Source of the DNA: Phytophthora quininea
Taxonomy: Eukaryota; Oomycota; Peronosporomycetes; Peronosporales; Peronosporaceae
Reading direction: 5' to 3'
Assembly (NCBI GenBank): GCA_011947345.1
Contig: JAAVTG010000221.1
Location: 1 to 64,000, forward strand
DNA length: 64,000 bases
A model generated the notes under the pieces. That model did no database searches, was not told the DNA's origin, and was given only the letters and a program-made list of their open reading frames with translations. This document shows positions 43,339 to 54,426 of the stretch, piece after piece; the first letter of the stretch is position 1, and every line of letters starts with the position of its first letter. The position numbers and the translations under genes are program-made.

Positions 43339-45100
43339 CGAGGAGTCGTACTGGGCAAACGCGGAGTCGGCGACGGAATGCTGGCGGAGATGGAGCGACA
43401 GAGCGTCGAGAGTTCGTCGATGTCCAGAGTCGGGGAAACCTGAGACCAGCCGAGAGTTAGCGAACGAAAGAGAGAATCGTATGAAGCGACAGCAGAGAGG
43501 CGCGAGCCGGCGTCAGCTCTGGTGTTTGTTGATCCGGCGACATGGGCAGCCGAAAAGCGGATGCCGCACGACGTCTCCCAATGCCCAAGAAGGCGGATGA
43601 GATCTTGGGCGCGAGGGTTGTCAGAACATATCCTGTTCTGCCAGGCGACCGCCGACGCGTTGTCGATGAGGAAACGGACGTGAAGTGGCCGATCCCGGGA
43701 GAGGGATAATTGGGACCAACGTTGTCCGCAGGCGTGGGCAGCAATGGTGCACGAGAGCGTGCGTTCGGAAGGAGAAAACCGGTAGGTAAGGGCCTCTTTG
43801 GCCTTGGCATCGAGAGCACAGAGGCCGTAGTCGCTCGCATCCATTTCCACCGTCACGTCCGGTGGGGGAGAGCATGAAAGTATTCCAGGGGTACGCCGTT
43901 CAGTACGGGGCAATGGAGGATATGCCACCACAACAATAAGTCCATCCGCATTGGCTCCGAGACCACCACCCGAAGAAACCAATTGAGGCGAGACTCCCGG
44001 CGTCGGAGACGCTGAAGGAAGGGACGTGCACTACTAATGCAGGTTGCAACATGCCGCAAGCTGCCCAGAAGCGACCGGTAGTCTTTGCGGGAGAGTTCCG
44101 GGGAGTGGTAGGCTGCGGCAACCAGCCGACGAGCCTTGATGAGCTTGGGCCTTGGCATAGACACTTGACCGGTGACTGTGTTAACCGTTAGGCCGAGAAC
44201 GGTGCGTGTTGTATCCCAGGGTGTAAACTTGTCCCCATTCACCGCCGCGGACCCGAGAATGGCCGTCATGGCGAATCGGAGCGACCGCTCCATCTCCGAA
44301 CAGGACGAGCCAACGTCCCGTGCAACGTTAACATGGTCGTCTACCCAGTGGTAGTTGAAGAAGCCACCCGGGTTGCTGACGTTGGAGTGACGGCCGTGAA
44401 CATGTGCAATCGCGCCTCCAAAAGCTCGTACACGCCTGGGGAACCCGTCCAACCGAACGGGGCCGATAATTCGATAATCAATGCATCCTCGCCCGGAATG
44501 AGCCCGGAGAACATGTAAACACATTCACTGTGGATGCTCACGTTGCGGAAAGCGGATGCCACATCTCCTGCCATCAGCTTCACCGGGGAAGACGGGTCTT
44601 CGCGCCTCAGACGGTAGATTTCCCCGCGATGGCGTCGCAATGTTGGTAATCAGCGGGAGGAATGCAGGCTTCGTCCGTAAGGTCGTTGACCGATGCTCCT
44701 TCGGGAAACGACAAGTCGTGGATAACGCGGCCCGTGACCTGCGGGTCCCCGCCCGCCTTGTCGACGACTCCGAAGGGGCTGATAAAAACGTCCCGCCAAA
44801 TTGCAAGGATGTTCATGTCGAGCACCAGGCAACGACCCGCGTCTTGTTCTTTGCGAGTGTTTTTGCGTAAGATATTAACGCGATCCACCGCAGAACCGTG
44901 ATTCGTTGGGGTAGTTGACTGATGGGGAAGCGGGCTGTGGAGGGCGACATGAGCACCAACCTCTGCGACCTGGCGGAGTCGTTGAAGACGCGGGTAATCG
45001 GTGCAGAGGTGATCAAGAACACGGGGACTATACTTTTGTTGGGGCGGTAATCGCCCACGGTCTGCCCGCGGACCAACTCGACAAACCGCGCCAATGGCAT
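43335..45100 (-). pseudogene. DIRS-1 reverse transcriptase and RNase H
   Basis: RT: KLMAGDVASAFRNVSIHS near 44590, LSAPFGWTGSPGVYELL near 44450, and the catalytic NYHWVDDHVNVARD near 44330. A thumb-like region follows (GLTVNTVTGQVSMPRPKL). RNase H: VTVEMDASDYGLCALD at about 43840, FLIDNASAVAWQN and HVAGSTNTRADAGSR. Pieces lie in three frames. Confidence 0.85.
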
Positions 45101-47900
45101 ACGGGTACGGCGTACAAACTCGGAGAAAACCGACTTGAGCGGAGTGTCAAGGAGGAATTCTTCCTGCGATCCTGAGCCCTTGCTGATCGGGGGCTGGCCT
45201 CGGGCAATGCTAACTCATGTTTTGCAAATTCGCGTTTAAGGCTGAGCTTTTGTAGTTTCCGGTGGCTGGCCGCTCGAGACGCCGCGTTCAGAGCAAGACT
45301 GTCCGCTGTTGTCTCGTGAATAACGTGTCGGCCAGCAGGCCGTTCAGTTGGTCCAGCACCCGTGGTCGCCGCTGCCGTGCGGGAGCTCGCGTGAAACCTG
45401 CTGCTCGAAGCCCCGTGATTGACACGGAGCGAGATTCGCCGGGCATCTGATCCTGCAGTAACGCTAGGTACCGCCCTGGAGCCTGTCGACGGGCCTGCGA
45501 CTGTTGGATTACCGCGTGTTACCCGTGGTCGTTTTATCGCATCCGCCGCGCACGGCGGTGTGGCGGTAGGCTGTTCGCTTGGCTGTATAGCCGTATTATT
45601 AGCGCATGGCTGTATGGCCGTAGGCTGTCGGTTTGGCTGTATGGCCGTATCGGTAGTGCATGGCTGTATGGCCGTAGGCTGTTGGTGTGGCTGTATAGCC
45701 GTATCAGTAGCGCATGGCTGTATGGCCGTAGTCTGTACCGGCGGGCGTGCGGTCGAAAGGCGGACGCCATATCGAAGCTCCTGGCGCCATGGCCCCGTTT
45801 CACGACGACAACCGATGGAGGTCGCAGCAATCGCACGAGACTCATTGGAAGGAGAAGAGCTGGAATCATTAGCTACATTATCCCGCAAGGAAAACCGTAG
45901 CGACGATGAGTCGCCATCGCCACGGCCTCTTCAAGCCCTGTTGCCGTGGCTACGGTCGCCGCGCTTGTCGTCGCGGTCGATTCCGCGATGGTCGTGGTCG
46001 TGCCGGGCAGTAGGGCGTCGGTCCTAGTCGTGGCGGTCCCGCTCACGATGCTCACGAGTGCGGCGCTCCCGTTCCAGACGTTAGCGCTCGCGGCGGTAGG
46101 TGTGCTCGACCCATTCACGAAGGCGCCTGGGCACGTGCCCGCGCCAGTTGTGCACCCGGTTTGGGTGGCCGCACCTCTCGGCGGTACCGCCAGAGCACTC
46201 TACGCCGCTGAGGTTGCGAAGGGAAGGCTCTTGGCCGTACCGGTTGACGGGCACGATAGCTCGAATCTCGTCAGGAACACCCTTCTGGCGAGGTTGCTGT
46301 TCAGACGGGTCGCGACGGTAGTTGCGGAACGGCCCGCATCGCCACCATGCGGGGGCGCCCGATGAAGGGCGTTCACCAAGGCCATGGACCATTCGCTCCC
46401 ATGGTAGTCAACAGCGTCGACGGCGGCGGTGAATTTCGACCACCAGGTCGGCTCGTCGAGTTGAAGACAGCCGAGGGCAGCACCGAGCCATTTGTTGACG
46501 AAGAGGAGCGCCAAGCGGACGCGCAAAGGCGTCTCTCCTGGGTCCGCCTTCTTGTTCAGGGAGACGAAGGATCGCAGGCCTTCGACCAGATCCAGCATGT
46601 GCGGGTACCACAGCTCCTGGCCCATCTTCGTCAACCCGTGGATGCCGTCCACCAGCTCGCCGTACGACGAGCATCTCACTTCAGCCCTTGGCAAGTCGCC
46701 GCCGGCGAGAAGTCGCTAGCGAAGTTTCCGTTCGATGAGCCAGCCTCCAATAGGGCCTCCTCATTTTCCGCTCGAAAATGCATGATGGTGAGCTCTCGTG
46801 AGCCGAGACGACCGCTAAAGACGGCCATCAGCACGGACGGGGACGTCCTGAAACACACACTCTGCTTCGCGAAGTTTTAGTACAAACGACATTGCAGAAA
46901 CAGACTTACCAGTAGCGTCGGTGAAGCCCTTGAACATGCGGCCGGCAGCGAGGGCGTGCAATTGTGGTGATTGATAGTCGCCTTTCGCCTTCTTCGACTC
47001 TCCCGGAAAACTTCCCGCAGAGAGGTGACACACTGCATCAGCCGGCATCACTTCCCGTGAGTTGGGCAGCGTTGCTTGGGCTGGGCGGTGAGCAGAGACC
47101 AGCCCTGCACCGCTTTTCAGGCGTTGCACTTCGTCTCGGAGGAGCTGTAGCTCCTGCATCAACGCGGCTGGTGAGGTCTCGACTGGAGTTGGTGCCGCAT
47201 GAGTGCCATCCGGCTGCAGACCAGGAGTCTTAGACGCCACTGCCGTGTCTTCGGTGTTCGTACCGCCTGGATGAAACGCGGCCATGAACTCATTGAGGTC
47301 AAAGGCCCTTCTCCCGGAGCTCTGGGCCGTAGACGTGCTCGGCGCGCACTGGCGCGTGCGCAGAGGAGGCATTTCCAACGCTAACTGGGCAGTTGGGTCC
47401 GCCGCCGGTTGGCGAAGCGGTGCTTCAGAGCCATCGCTGGTGCTTGGCGTCGCGCAATGCGATGTGGCAGTCACAGCTGCCATCGTGGCAGGTTTTGGGG
47501 CGGCGGTACTGGCCAGTCCCTCCAGAAGCTCTGGATTGCCTAGGGAGGGCGAGCTGCGCGCGCTAGAGCCGGTCTTGTTGGACGTATCACCGTCGGAGTC
47601 GCCGGTCACACCCGCTGGCGCAGCCTCCGTGGTAGCTTTGGACGCGGGCTTGCGCGCGTTAGTCGCTTTTTCCTTTCGAGGTGCTTGTTACCTCCGGCGT
47701 CGGCTGTTTACGTTTCGCCGTACGTCTCCCGAGTGGCGTTGCTGACGAACGGGGAGACGAGGCAGCTTGCGCTGTCACGTCTGCCGCAGCGTCGTTGGTC
47801 ATGTCGACCAGCTGGGGGACAGGAGGCTCGAGCTTGACGGCACAGTTGCCGGAGGGGGAATCGGAGTGTTGGAGCTCATGGAAGATGTTGGAATCGTGGA
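45101..47900 (-). pseudogene. DIRS-1 gag-like region
   Basis: Frames at 47882-47640 (LEPPVPQLVDMTNDAA), 47640-46815 (Ala/Pro/Thr-rich, ending FKGFTDATGKSVSAMSF), 46694-46200 (YGELVDGIHGLTKMGQ, WLGAALGCLQLDEPTWW) and 45888-45028 (repeat-rich). The second half resembles a capsid-like helical domain. I do not recognise a named family, and the order and position are the main evidence for gag. Confidence 0.6.
45568..45740. repeat. 54-bp tandem repeat within DIRS-1
   Basis: About three units of a 54-base repeat, itself two diverged 27-base halves built on GGCTGTATGGCCGTA. On the coding strand it encodes an 18-residue repeat of two TAIQP boxes. Confidence 0.8.
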
Positions 47901-48150
47901 GAAGCCCCGCAAAACTTTGCTTAGTTGTCTAAATCTAAACTGCCAGCGCTCGTGAAGCGCACGGCGGCACAGCCAACGGATGGCTGTAAGCTGAGGCTTG
48001 TTGTTGGTGTGCAAAACACCATTTCTGGCTCTGCCAGAAATGAACCTTGGTGCTCTGGTAACACAAATAATTGGCTGGGGTGCTGTCGTCTTTTATCAGC
48101 AGTCTTTTCCTGAATCGCATCATTTCCGGAGTTTCTGAACGCACAGCAAG
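47901..48150. other. Interval between DIRS-1 and MULE
   Basis: Probably 5' flank or terminal repeat of the MULE. It contains the hairpin-forming TTTCTGGCTCTGCCAGAAA at 48022-48040. No gene. Confidence 0.4.
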
Positions 48151-50994
48151 ATGGACCACATCGACTCCGAGAGCGACGAAGACACGGACGTACTGGACTA
48201 CAGCAGCAGTGACCTAGATGAAGAAATGCTCAACGCCACAGATGAGACTAACGACCACGGTGGAGGCGACGTACTAATGGATGCAAGTGGAGAACATTCA
48301 GGCCAAATCTCTCGCTACGATGGTGCCGTCGACTCGGACTCTTCTCTCGACTATGGTAGCGATGGCAACGTTGATCAACCGGACAGCACTGAAAACCCTC
48401 ACCAAACCGAAGAAACATACAACAACGTTAGCTACTTTGATACGGAGGAGGAGGCTGAAAAATGTCTGCATCAATTGAGCAAGCTTGTGTACACGTACAA
48501 GACTCGTTTTGTGTCCACATTTCGAATCGGCAAAGAGTTTAGGTGTCGTTCGCACAGTGATTGCACACACCGCAAGAAGCTGATCGAACATCAAGCTGGC
48601 GAGTCTACGAAACGCTACCAAGTACTACAGAAAGGGTCTCATCAGGGCGCGGTTGTAAATCTGAAATCTCGTGGAATTTCTCCAGTCCTGACACCCGGAG
48701 TAGATGCCCTTCTCGGCCTTGGAATGTCGGCTGGACGTGTCCGCAATATGTTGCTGTTCAAGCATTTAAGAGATCCAGCCATGCTTGCATTAATTCTGAG
48801 AGCAAGCAAATGGAAAATCGCAAGGCACACCTCAAACGTACGGCTGGTGAAGGGCGGGAGATCAAGAAGTTTGTGACGCTGCGAAACTGGACGGCGGGGA
48901 AAATCTGTCAAACCCGCGAGCAATACGTTGGAGTCGATGAAACTAATATCGCGGCCGTAAACGCTATGGTAGTTTTGGACGAGTTTGAGCATTTGGTTGA
49001 CGTTGACGATGCTTCCGTGCCTTCTTTGGGTATTGTCGTAACTTCGAGGGCTCTTTTCCATTACGTAAGGCAAGCTGTTCGTGATCAACCTGATAGCCTG
49101 GCATTAGCTACAGATGGCACGTACCACATTCATTTTTGGGGTGGACTCTTGTCGACTGCGGGGAATTTCAGTTGAGTGATCCGGGAGCGAATACGTGCAG
49201 CGATTTCGGCCTTGGCTGTACATGTTCGTTAGAACAGAGAGTACATTTGCGTACGAGCGAATGTTTAGAGCGCTTACCACGTACGTGAAGCTGTTTTCCG
49301 AACTCGACGTCGACGTTCGCAGCGCCAGTATTGACCATTCGAACGCCATCGCGAGCGCACTGAAGTTGGTGTGGCCGCGTGTTGAAATTTTGACGTGTTG
49401 GGAGCACTTGCTGCGTCCCGCTAAAAAGCAAGGAAAGCGTGAAAACCGAAAGGATTTTCTCAAAGACATTGCCATTCCACATCTGCGCCAGCTTCACCTC
49501 TCGCGCTCACTGAAGCAGTTTCGATCGCTTTCCCAACAGGTCTTAAAGGCCTGGAGAGACGACAACGAGCACGATTTAGCGACGTGGTTAGATGATACCT
49601 ATTTGACACCGCGTTGGGAGCGTTGGGGTGTCAACAGTTCGTCCATTTCGGTTTCTCCCGACCCAGCAGCCTATAGAAAGTCACCACCGGGTGATCAAGG
49701 TGATCGTCACAAACTGCAAGAAGGCAGTGCTGAATTCGGTGTTGCCGCGAATTCTGCTGTACGATGCGACCAACCTTTTGTCTCAGTATCATTGTCACTA
49801 CGCAGAAGGTATCTATTGATTGCCGGTCATAGAGCTTGATTATTTATTTTCATCGATGCTGTTGTAGGTCCACTTCCTGTGAACGCTGTTATTAAAGCTA
49901 AAGACGAGTTGCTTCTCTCGAGCAACCACAAAATCGCGAAGTCGAAAACAAGGACTCGGATTTTCTTCAACAGCGAAGCTGCTATGGTTCGTGCAGTGGC
50001 AGAAAGCAATCTTGCTGCTTCACGAGTGACAATAGACAGAACGAAGCGGTCAGTAACACTGCAATATTGATTCCATGAGACTTGGACACTTACCAGATTT
50101 GTGCCTTGTGCAGGTTCACTCAATCGCTCCTCGGCCGTTTGGAAACGACATCCCCATCGAAGAAGCGGAGTTTGCTCTTAGGTTGTTGCAACAAGTTACA
50201 GTCGACCCCACTCTCGCTGCTCGCATTGATTCCATTCGACCACAGGCAAATTGGCAATTTGAAGATGTAAGTACTCCGTTGAATCTTTGTTTTACGTGTA
50301 AAACTCGCTCATAGCTAATCAACGATGTCCAGGTCAAACTGATTCTGTAACGGATACTTAGCAGTTACTTACGTTTTGGCTAGGATTATAATTATTAGAA
50401 CATTTTAGTAAATATGCAGAGTAGGGCAGTCCGTGGGAGCAAAGCTCTTAACTGCCCGAACTGCGAGGGCGGCAACCTCATCACTTTCCAATTTGGCCGC
50501 CCTCTCAAAGACCTCGCCTGCTTCCTTCATTTTCGATATAGAATTACGCAGCCTTTCACTGCACTTGCAAAACCTTCATGCACAATGGGTGGATATGTTC
50601 ACACATTGTGGCCTCTCTTCATTTGCTGGAGAAAATTCATATTGGTTTCCCGTTGGAAACAATCCCGTTCCGAAAACTGACTGGGCGCCCTTGAACTGCC
50701 GCTGGAGGTCTGAGCCAAGATTCCAATGCTTGGGATATAGATCGACTGACCGAACTGTTTACAAAAAGCCACGGAAGACCGCTCAAATGGCCAGTTGTGA
50801 AAGATTTCACTGTAAAGGACAAAAGCAAGAGCTACAAAGAGCATCGTGTTGGCCAGGTAGCTGGGTGTCGCTTGTCGGAGACAGAAGGCGTACACGTGTG
50901 GAGTGTAACCTTCTTACATGGTGATTCACTGGAATATCGAGCAGAGGAACTCGTACACGCCGCCCGCAAGGCACATGCACTTGCTACACAGTAA
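48151..50994 (+). pseudogene. MULE-family transposase, broken, with inserted repeat
   Basis: ATG at 48151. An acidic N-terminus and a FLYWCH/WRKY-like zinc region (FRIGKEFRCRSHSDCTHRK) come first. The frame shifts near 48800 to KRTAGEGREIKKFVTLRNW and SLALATDGTYHIHFWGG (first catalytic Asp). It shifts again near 49150 to FRPWLYMFVRTESTF, SIDHSNAIASALK and ILTCWEHLLRP. Further downstream 50075-50268 is followed by a possible 63-bp intron (GTAAGT...CCAG, 50269-50331), the 195-bp repeat, and a SWIM finger (FHCTCKTFMHNGWICSHI). The last exon-like part ends at 50994. No terminal inverted repeats were found. Confidence 0.8.
50348..50541 (+). repeat. 195-bp dispersed repeat, copy 2
   Basis: Almost identical to 11526-11720 (two or three changes). 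It lies between two parts of the MULE transposase just upstream of the SWIM finger, so it appears inserted there. No clear target duplication was found. Confidence 0.75.
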
Positions 50995-51179
50995 GAACCA
51001 TCACTTCATTAGGACATCCATTGAATCATACTTTCTACACTTACTTCGTGTTGTCTTGGTTAAGCACTTAGTTTGTGTTGGCGACAACAACAACATGCTT
51101 TCAATATCGAGAGCCTGTATAATAGGTTTCCCTACTTTTTTGCAGGCAACAGGTCTGTCAGTGTTTGAGCAACAGATAT

Positions 51180-51830
51180 TAATTAGCACCTGCTGCTTGG
51201 TGGTCTCCTCCATGATGGCTGGGTCGCCGGGGCCGTTGGAAATTAAGAGGCCGTTGTACCAGCCGACCTCCTTGGAGATGTCGTGGTTCCAGGGCACGCG
51301 CTTGACGAGCTCGCGGATGATGTTGTACTTGATGCCGCAGTCCACGGCCAGGATCTTGAGCGGGTTGCCCTTGCCGTAGGTGATCACCTCCTTGGTGGAG
51401 ACGAGCGCCGCGAGGTTGGTCTGGTTGGGGTCGACGAAGTCGGGGCGTTGCTGCCATCGACAAAGACGCGGCCGGCCATGGCGCCCTTGGAGCGGATCTT
51501 CTTGGTGGTTGCGCAGGTGTCGAGCACAACGATGCCGGGGACTCCCACCTTCTCGAGCCACTCGGACAGCGACTGCGCCGCGTTTCGATAGCTGTAGAGG
51601 CTCGAGTAGTCCTGCACGATCATGCCGGCGGCGTGGATGCGGTCCGACTCGATGTTCTTGTTGAGCCCGATCTTGTCCAGCACGGCAGTGTCGGGCACGC
51701 CGCAGTTGCCGACCATGGGGAAGGTCATGTCCAGGATCTGGCCCTTGAAGGACGGGTCCGTGAGCGCCTATGCATAGCAACTCACCATACCCGTGGTGAA
51801 GATCGCCTCGCCTGGTAATCAGCGATTATT
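51180..51830 (-). pseudogene. Carbamoyl-phosphate synthase II, small-subunit domain fragment
   Basis: Minus strand: EAIFTTGMV, then an in-frame TAG in place of the Glu of the expected YAEALTDPSF, then [18 protein letters not shown] and [17 protein letters not shown]. One missing base near 51452 shifts the frame, after which [34 protein letters not shown] and [18 protein letters not shown] follow. This is the carA-like domain of the pyrimidine-pathway enzyme, up to the start of the glutaminase half. It stops abruptly at about 51182. It keeps a possible splice acceptor (ACCAG) at its 5' edge, which suggests a DNA-level duplication, not a retrocopy. Confidence 0.85.
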
Positions 51831-52270
51831 CAGCGAACGATATCAAGACAAGATTATCAGTCGGTTCACCAGCGCATTGCATTGCACACTTGCACCGCTC
51901 TCAATTCCAAGTTGTGTAGTCACCGACAGAATTAGAAGTCACTTAGCTAAATCACACCAACTTGAACCTCGCCATCGACTTGCAGGTCTGGGAAGAATAC
52001 GACTGCGTCTTTGTCAGTCACCGCAAGCAGAGTAGCAGCCGCAACCTTGACTCCTCGGCTCACGTGTTGCTTTTGCTTCCGAGAATACTTGGACAAACTC
52101 TTCACAAGAGACTTACTAAGTCGTGGTCAATCCGAAGCATTTTAAACAATCCGGGCCCCCAAATATTGTTCAATAACATTTTATTAATCCAGTCTCATGT
52201 GGTAGCTAGAATCAACGTTCAGGTCTGGAGTGCCGACTACGCGGGCAACTTTGCAGAGTAGCCCTCTCTC
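51831..52270. other. Unassigned interval
   Basis: May include intronic sequence carried with the carbamoyl-phosphate synthase fragment and the 3' flank of the next gene. No coding recognised. Confidence 0.35.
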
Positions 52271-52555
52271 TTACTTAGTTAGCTGACGGAGACGTCGAGC
52301 AGTCTTAAGGGAGGCGGAGGAAGCGTCGAAGTTCTTGTGAAAGGTCTTGTTCCACCACTGGATGAACCGCTCCCAGAGCGTCGGATAGTCCGTGACGTCC
52401 ACTTGGCCGGACGGCTCGCTGTAGTACGTGATGTGTCGTGACACTTTTCGGTCTTCTGCCGGCGTTGGATCGTTCTTGGAGTTGACATTGCTTGCGAGGG
52501 TTAGATTAAGGAGCAAGGCGACTGTGGTCACAAGCAGTACTTGAAACAGACGCAT
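52271..52555 (-). CDS. Small secreted protein, 94 aa
   Basis: ATG at 52555 was chosen over the longer upstream frame because it starts MRLFQVLLVTTVALLLNLTLAS, a strong signal peptide. The mature part is about 72 residues, has no cysteine, and contains RKVSRHITYYSEPSG, then TLWERFIQWWNKTFHK, and ends RRLRQLTK. The aromatic WERFIQWWNKTF segment is helix-like. There is no canonical RXLR after the signal peptide; RRLR at the C-terminus is in the wrong place. An effector role is possible but unproven. Confidence 0.6.
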   Translation of the reverse strand: MRLFQVLLVTTVALLLNLTLASNVNSKNDPTPAEDRKVSRHITYYSEPSGQVDVTDYPTLWERFIQWWNKTFHKNFDASSASLKTARRLRQLTK

Positions 52556-52777
52556 GGTGGGGCGGAAGCGGAGGTGCTGTAGGAGAATACAATTTTGGTA
52601 CTGGAACGATTTCACGAAGCACTCAGAGTGAGGTGGTTCCCACACCATCCCCAGGATCAGACCAGAATCGCCGTCCACCATCCCCATTCTTTGGCAAGCA
52701 TGACTGGTTCGTGGTTGTCTTAGCGAAGTGAGTCCACTACTCGAGATGGTATTAAACAAACCTCGAGAACACAACAC

Positions 52778-53257
52778 CCAGGCCCTGTCGCGAAACTCAT
52801 TGCCTGTTGAGTGCGGCCAGCGGTTGTATTGGCTTCAGCATCTGATAGAAAACCGTAAAATATCCTCGTATCGCCTTCTCATCTCCAAAGTGTTGTCTTT
52901 CTTTACCAGTTATTGCACAAGCGCCAATTACCGAACTTGGCAGCTTCCGTCACACTAGAGCCGTAATACTATATCCAATTCGAAATTCATCCTGGCAGCT
53001 GTTCGCTGTTGAGATCGCAATTATGTTCTCCACGTCTTCGTTGGAGGCCGCAGGCTGCAGCGAGTGAAGAAATACAAGCACGTCAAAGTTTTTCGGTCTG
53101 CTGCGTCGAAATTGCAGACCCTTCCAAACGACTCAAGTGCAAACACTTCATTATTTCAACGCCAGCCATCGCAAATTGCGATGCGCAGCAAGCGTCCAAG
53201 TAGGACGCCGATTGCTTTGTTTGGAATTCCAAGCCAATGGTGCAGCTTTTGCACCAT
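52778..53257. other. Unassigned interval
   Basis: Short frames only. It separates the secreted protein gene from the truncated DIRS-2 element. Confidence 0.35.
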
Positions 53258-54399
53258 TTACAGTGAGCATATCACGTGACGTATCCCATTAGAGACCCGG
53301 GACAGTGGTCCCGGGGAGTACGCAGTTCGACAAGAAAAAAGCCGTAAAAGGCAAGTGAACCAGTCCATCCAAATGGCAGAGCCATGTCTATAACCACGAA
53401 GCCTCTGCTCGAGCCTGCAAAATGTGCTGCTAGCCCTGGGGGCCACCGAGATGAGACGAAAGGCACTTTTCACATCTCCTTTGAGTAGTTTGATGAGCTT
53501 GTCAGGGTGTTGACGTTTGAGAGCCTCAATACGCTCCGCCAACCTGCGCACCGATTCAAACTCAATGTCGGGTATCGCATCCTGTGTTGACCGTGCATTG
53601 GTTGACGAGCCGCCCGGATGTGAAAGATCATAAATGAGTCTTGCTTCTTGGGCCGGGTCGACCCCATTTTGGGCACACAGCCGAAGGGGCTGAAACGACG
53701 CTCATGTTATTGGAGAGGAACAGGCAGCTCAAGTATCAGGTACGTTCCTGACGTTTGACCGTCGGCAAGGCTGCGCTCCAGCGCGTAGTTGAATTCGACG
53801 GCACTGGTGTGGTTACGAACGGGCACCAAGTCGGGATCTCGTGGGGCGGTGAAATTGTGAGAGACACCGTTGGTAGCGACGTTAACCACCAGCTCGCGAT
53901 AATGATAACCATGAAGCAATATATCTAGCCATTGAGGATCGAGCGCCTTGTTCGGGCGCGGGTCGTCTTGAGACTCGTTGCGCCACAGAGAAATGGTTGA
54001 CGATAGAGACATCGAGCACTGAATAATCAATATCGAGAGTGCGTTGCAGAGACCTTCGTCGATGGCTAGAGTTGGTGGTCGTGGTGCTGGTGTAAGCCAG
54101 CTCGGTGGTGGTAGAATATTTGCTGCACGAAACGCTGACGTGATCCGGCCACAGCGCAAGAGCTCCTGCTTGTGAAGACGACGGCCCAAACAAAGCCTTA
54201 CAGTGGCAACGGTACCCGGCTTTATCCGAAAGGGTTCAGCACTCGTTAGCTGACTGAAAGGCTTCATTGCTCCACTTGAGAAGCTTGACTGGCGAGGCGT
54301 GGGCGAACAGGAACGACGACGACTTGACGGTCCAGAGGGGGCTGAAAAATATTTTTGAACGACACAACGAGAGGGTGTGGACTTGATACGGACAGACAA
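53258..54399 (-). pseudogene. DIRS-2 pol, truncated
   Basis: 54399-53707 encodes a Ser/Arg-rich region (KPFSQLTSAEPFRIKPGT, LCNALSILIIQCSMSLSS) without a named domain. After a frame change 53676-53258 shows the RT fingers (LAERIEALKRQHPDKLIKLL then GDVKSAFRLI). The element stops before the catalytic box. Confidence 0.65.
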
Positions 54400-54426
54400 T
54401 GATGGTGGTGGATACGAGTGTCGACA

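Larger units (their letters stand above)
42369..47900 (-). mobile_element. DIRS-like (tyrosine recombinase) retrotransposon 1
   Basis: Minus-strand order is gag-like, reverse transcriptase, RNase H, then tyrosine recombinase, with no DDE integrase, protease or LTR: the layout of DIRS-order retrotransposons. These integrate through a circular intermediate using the recombinase and make no target duplication. All genes carry frame breaks. The termini (split or inverted repeats) were not identified; limits are those of the coding traces. Confidence 0.85.

Noticed and set aside
45568..45740. CRISPR-like array
   Set aside because: Contiguous tandem repeat without unique spacers, in a eukaryotic retroelement.
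45419..46365. Plus-strand frames over the DIRS-1 gag region
   Set aside because: They are antisense to the repeat-rich gag frame; their repeated CMAV pattern is the complement of the 54-bp minisatellite.
52279..52488. RRLR at the C-terminus of the 94-residue secreted protein as an RXLR motif
   Set aside because: RXLR motifs lie within about 40 residues of the signal peptide and usually precede EER; this one is at the extreme C-terminus.
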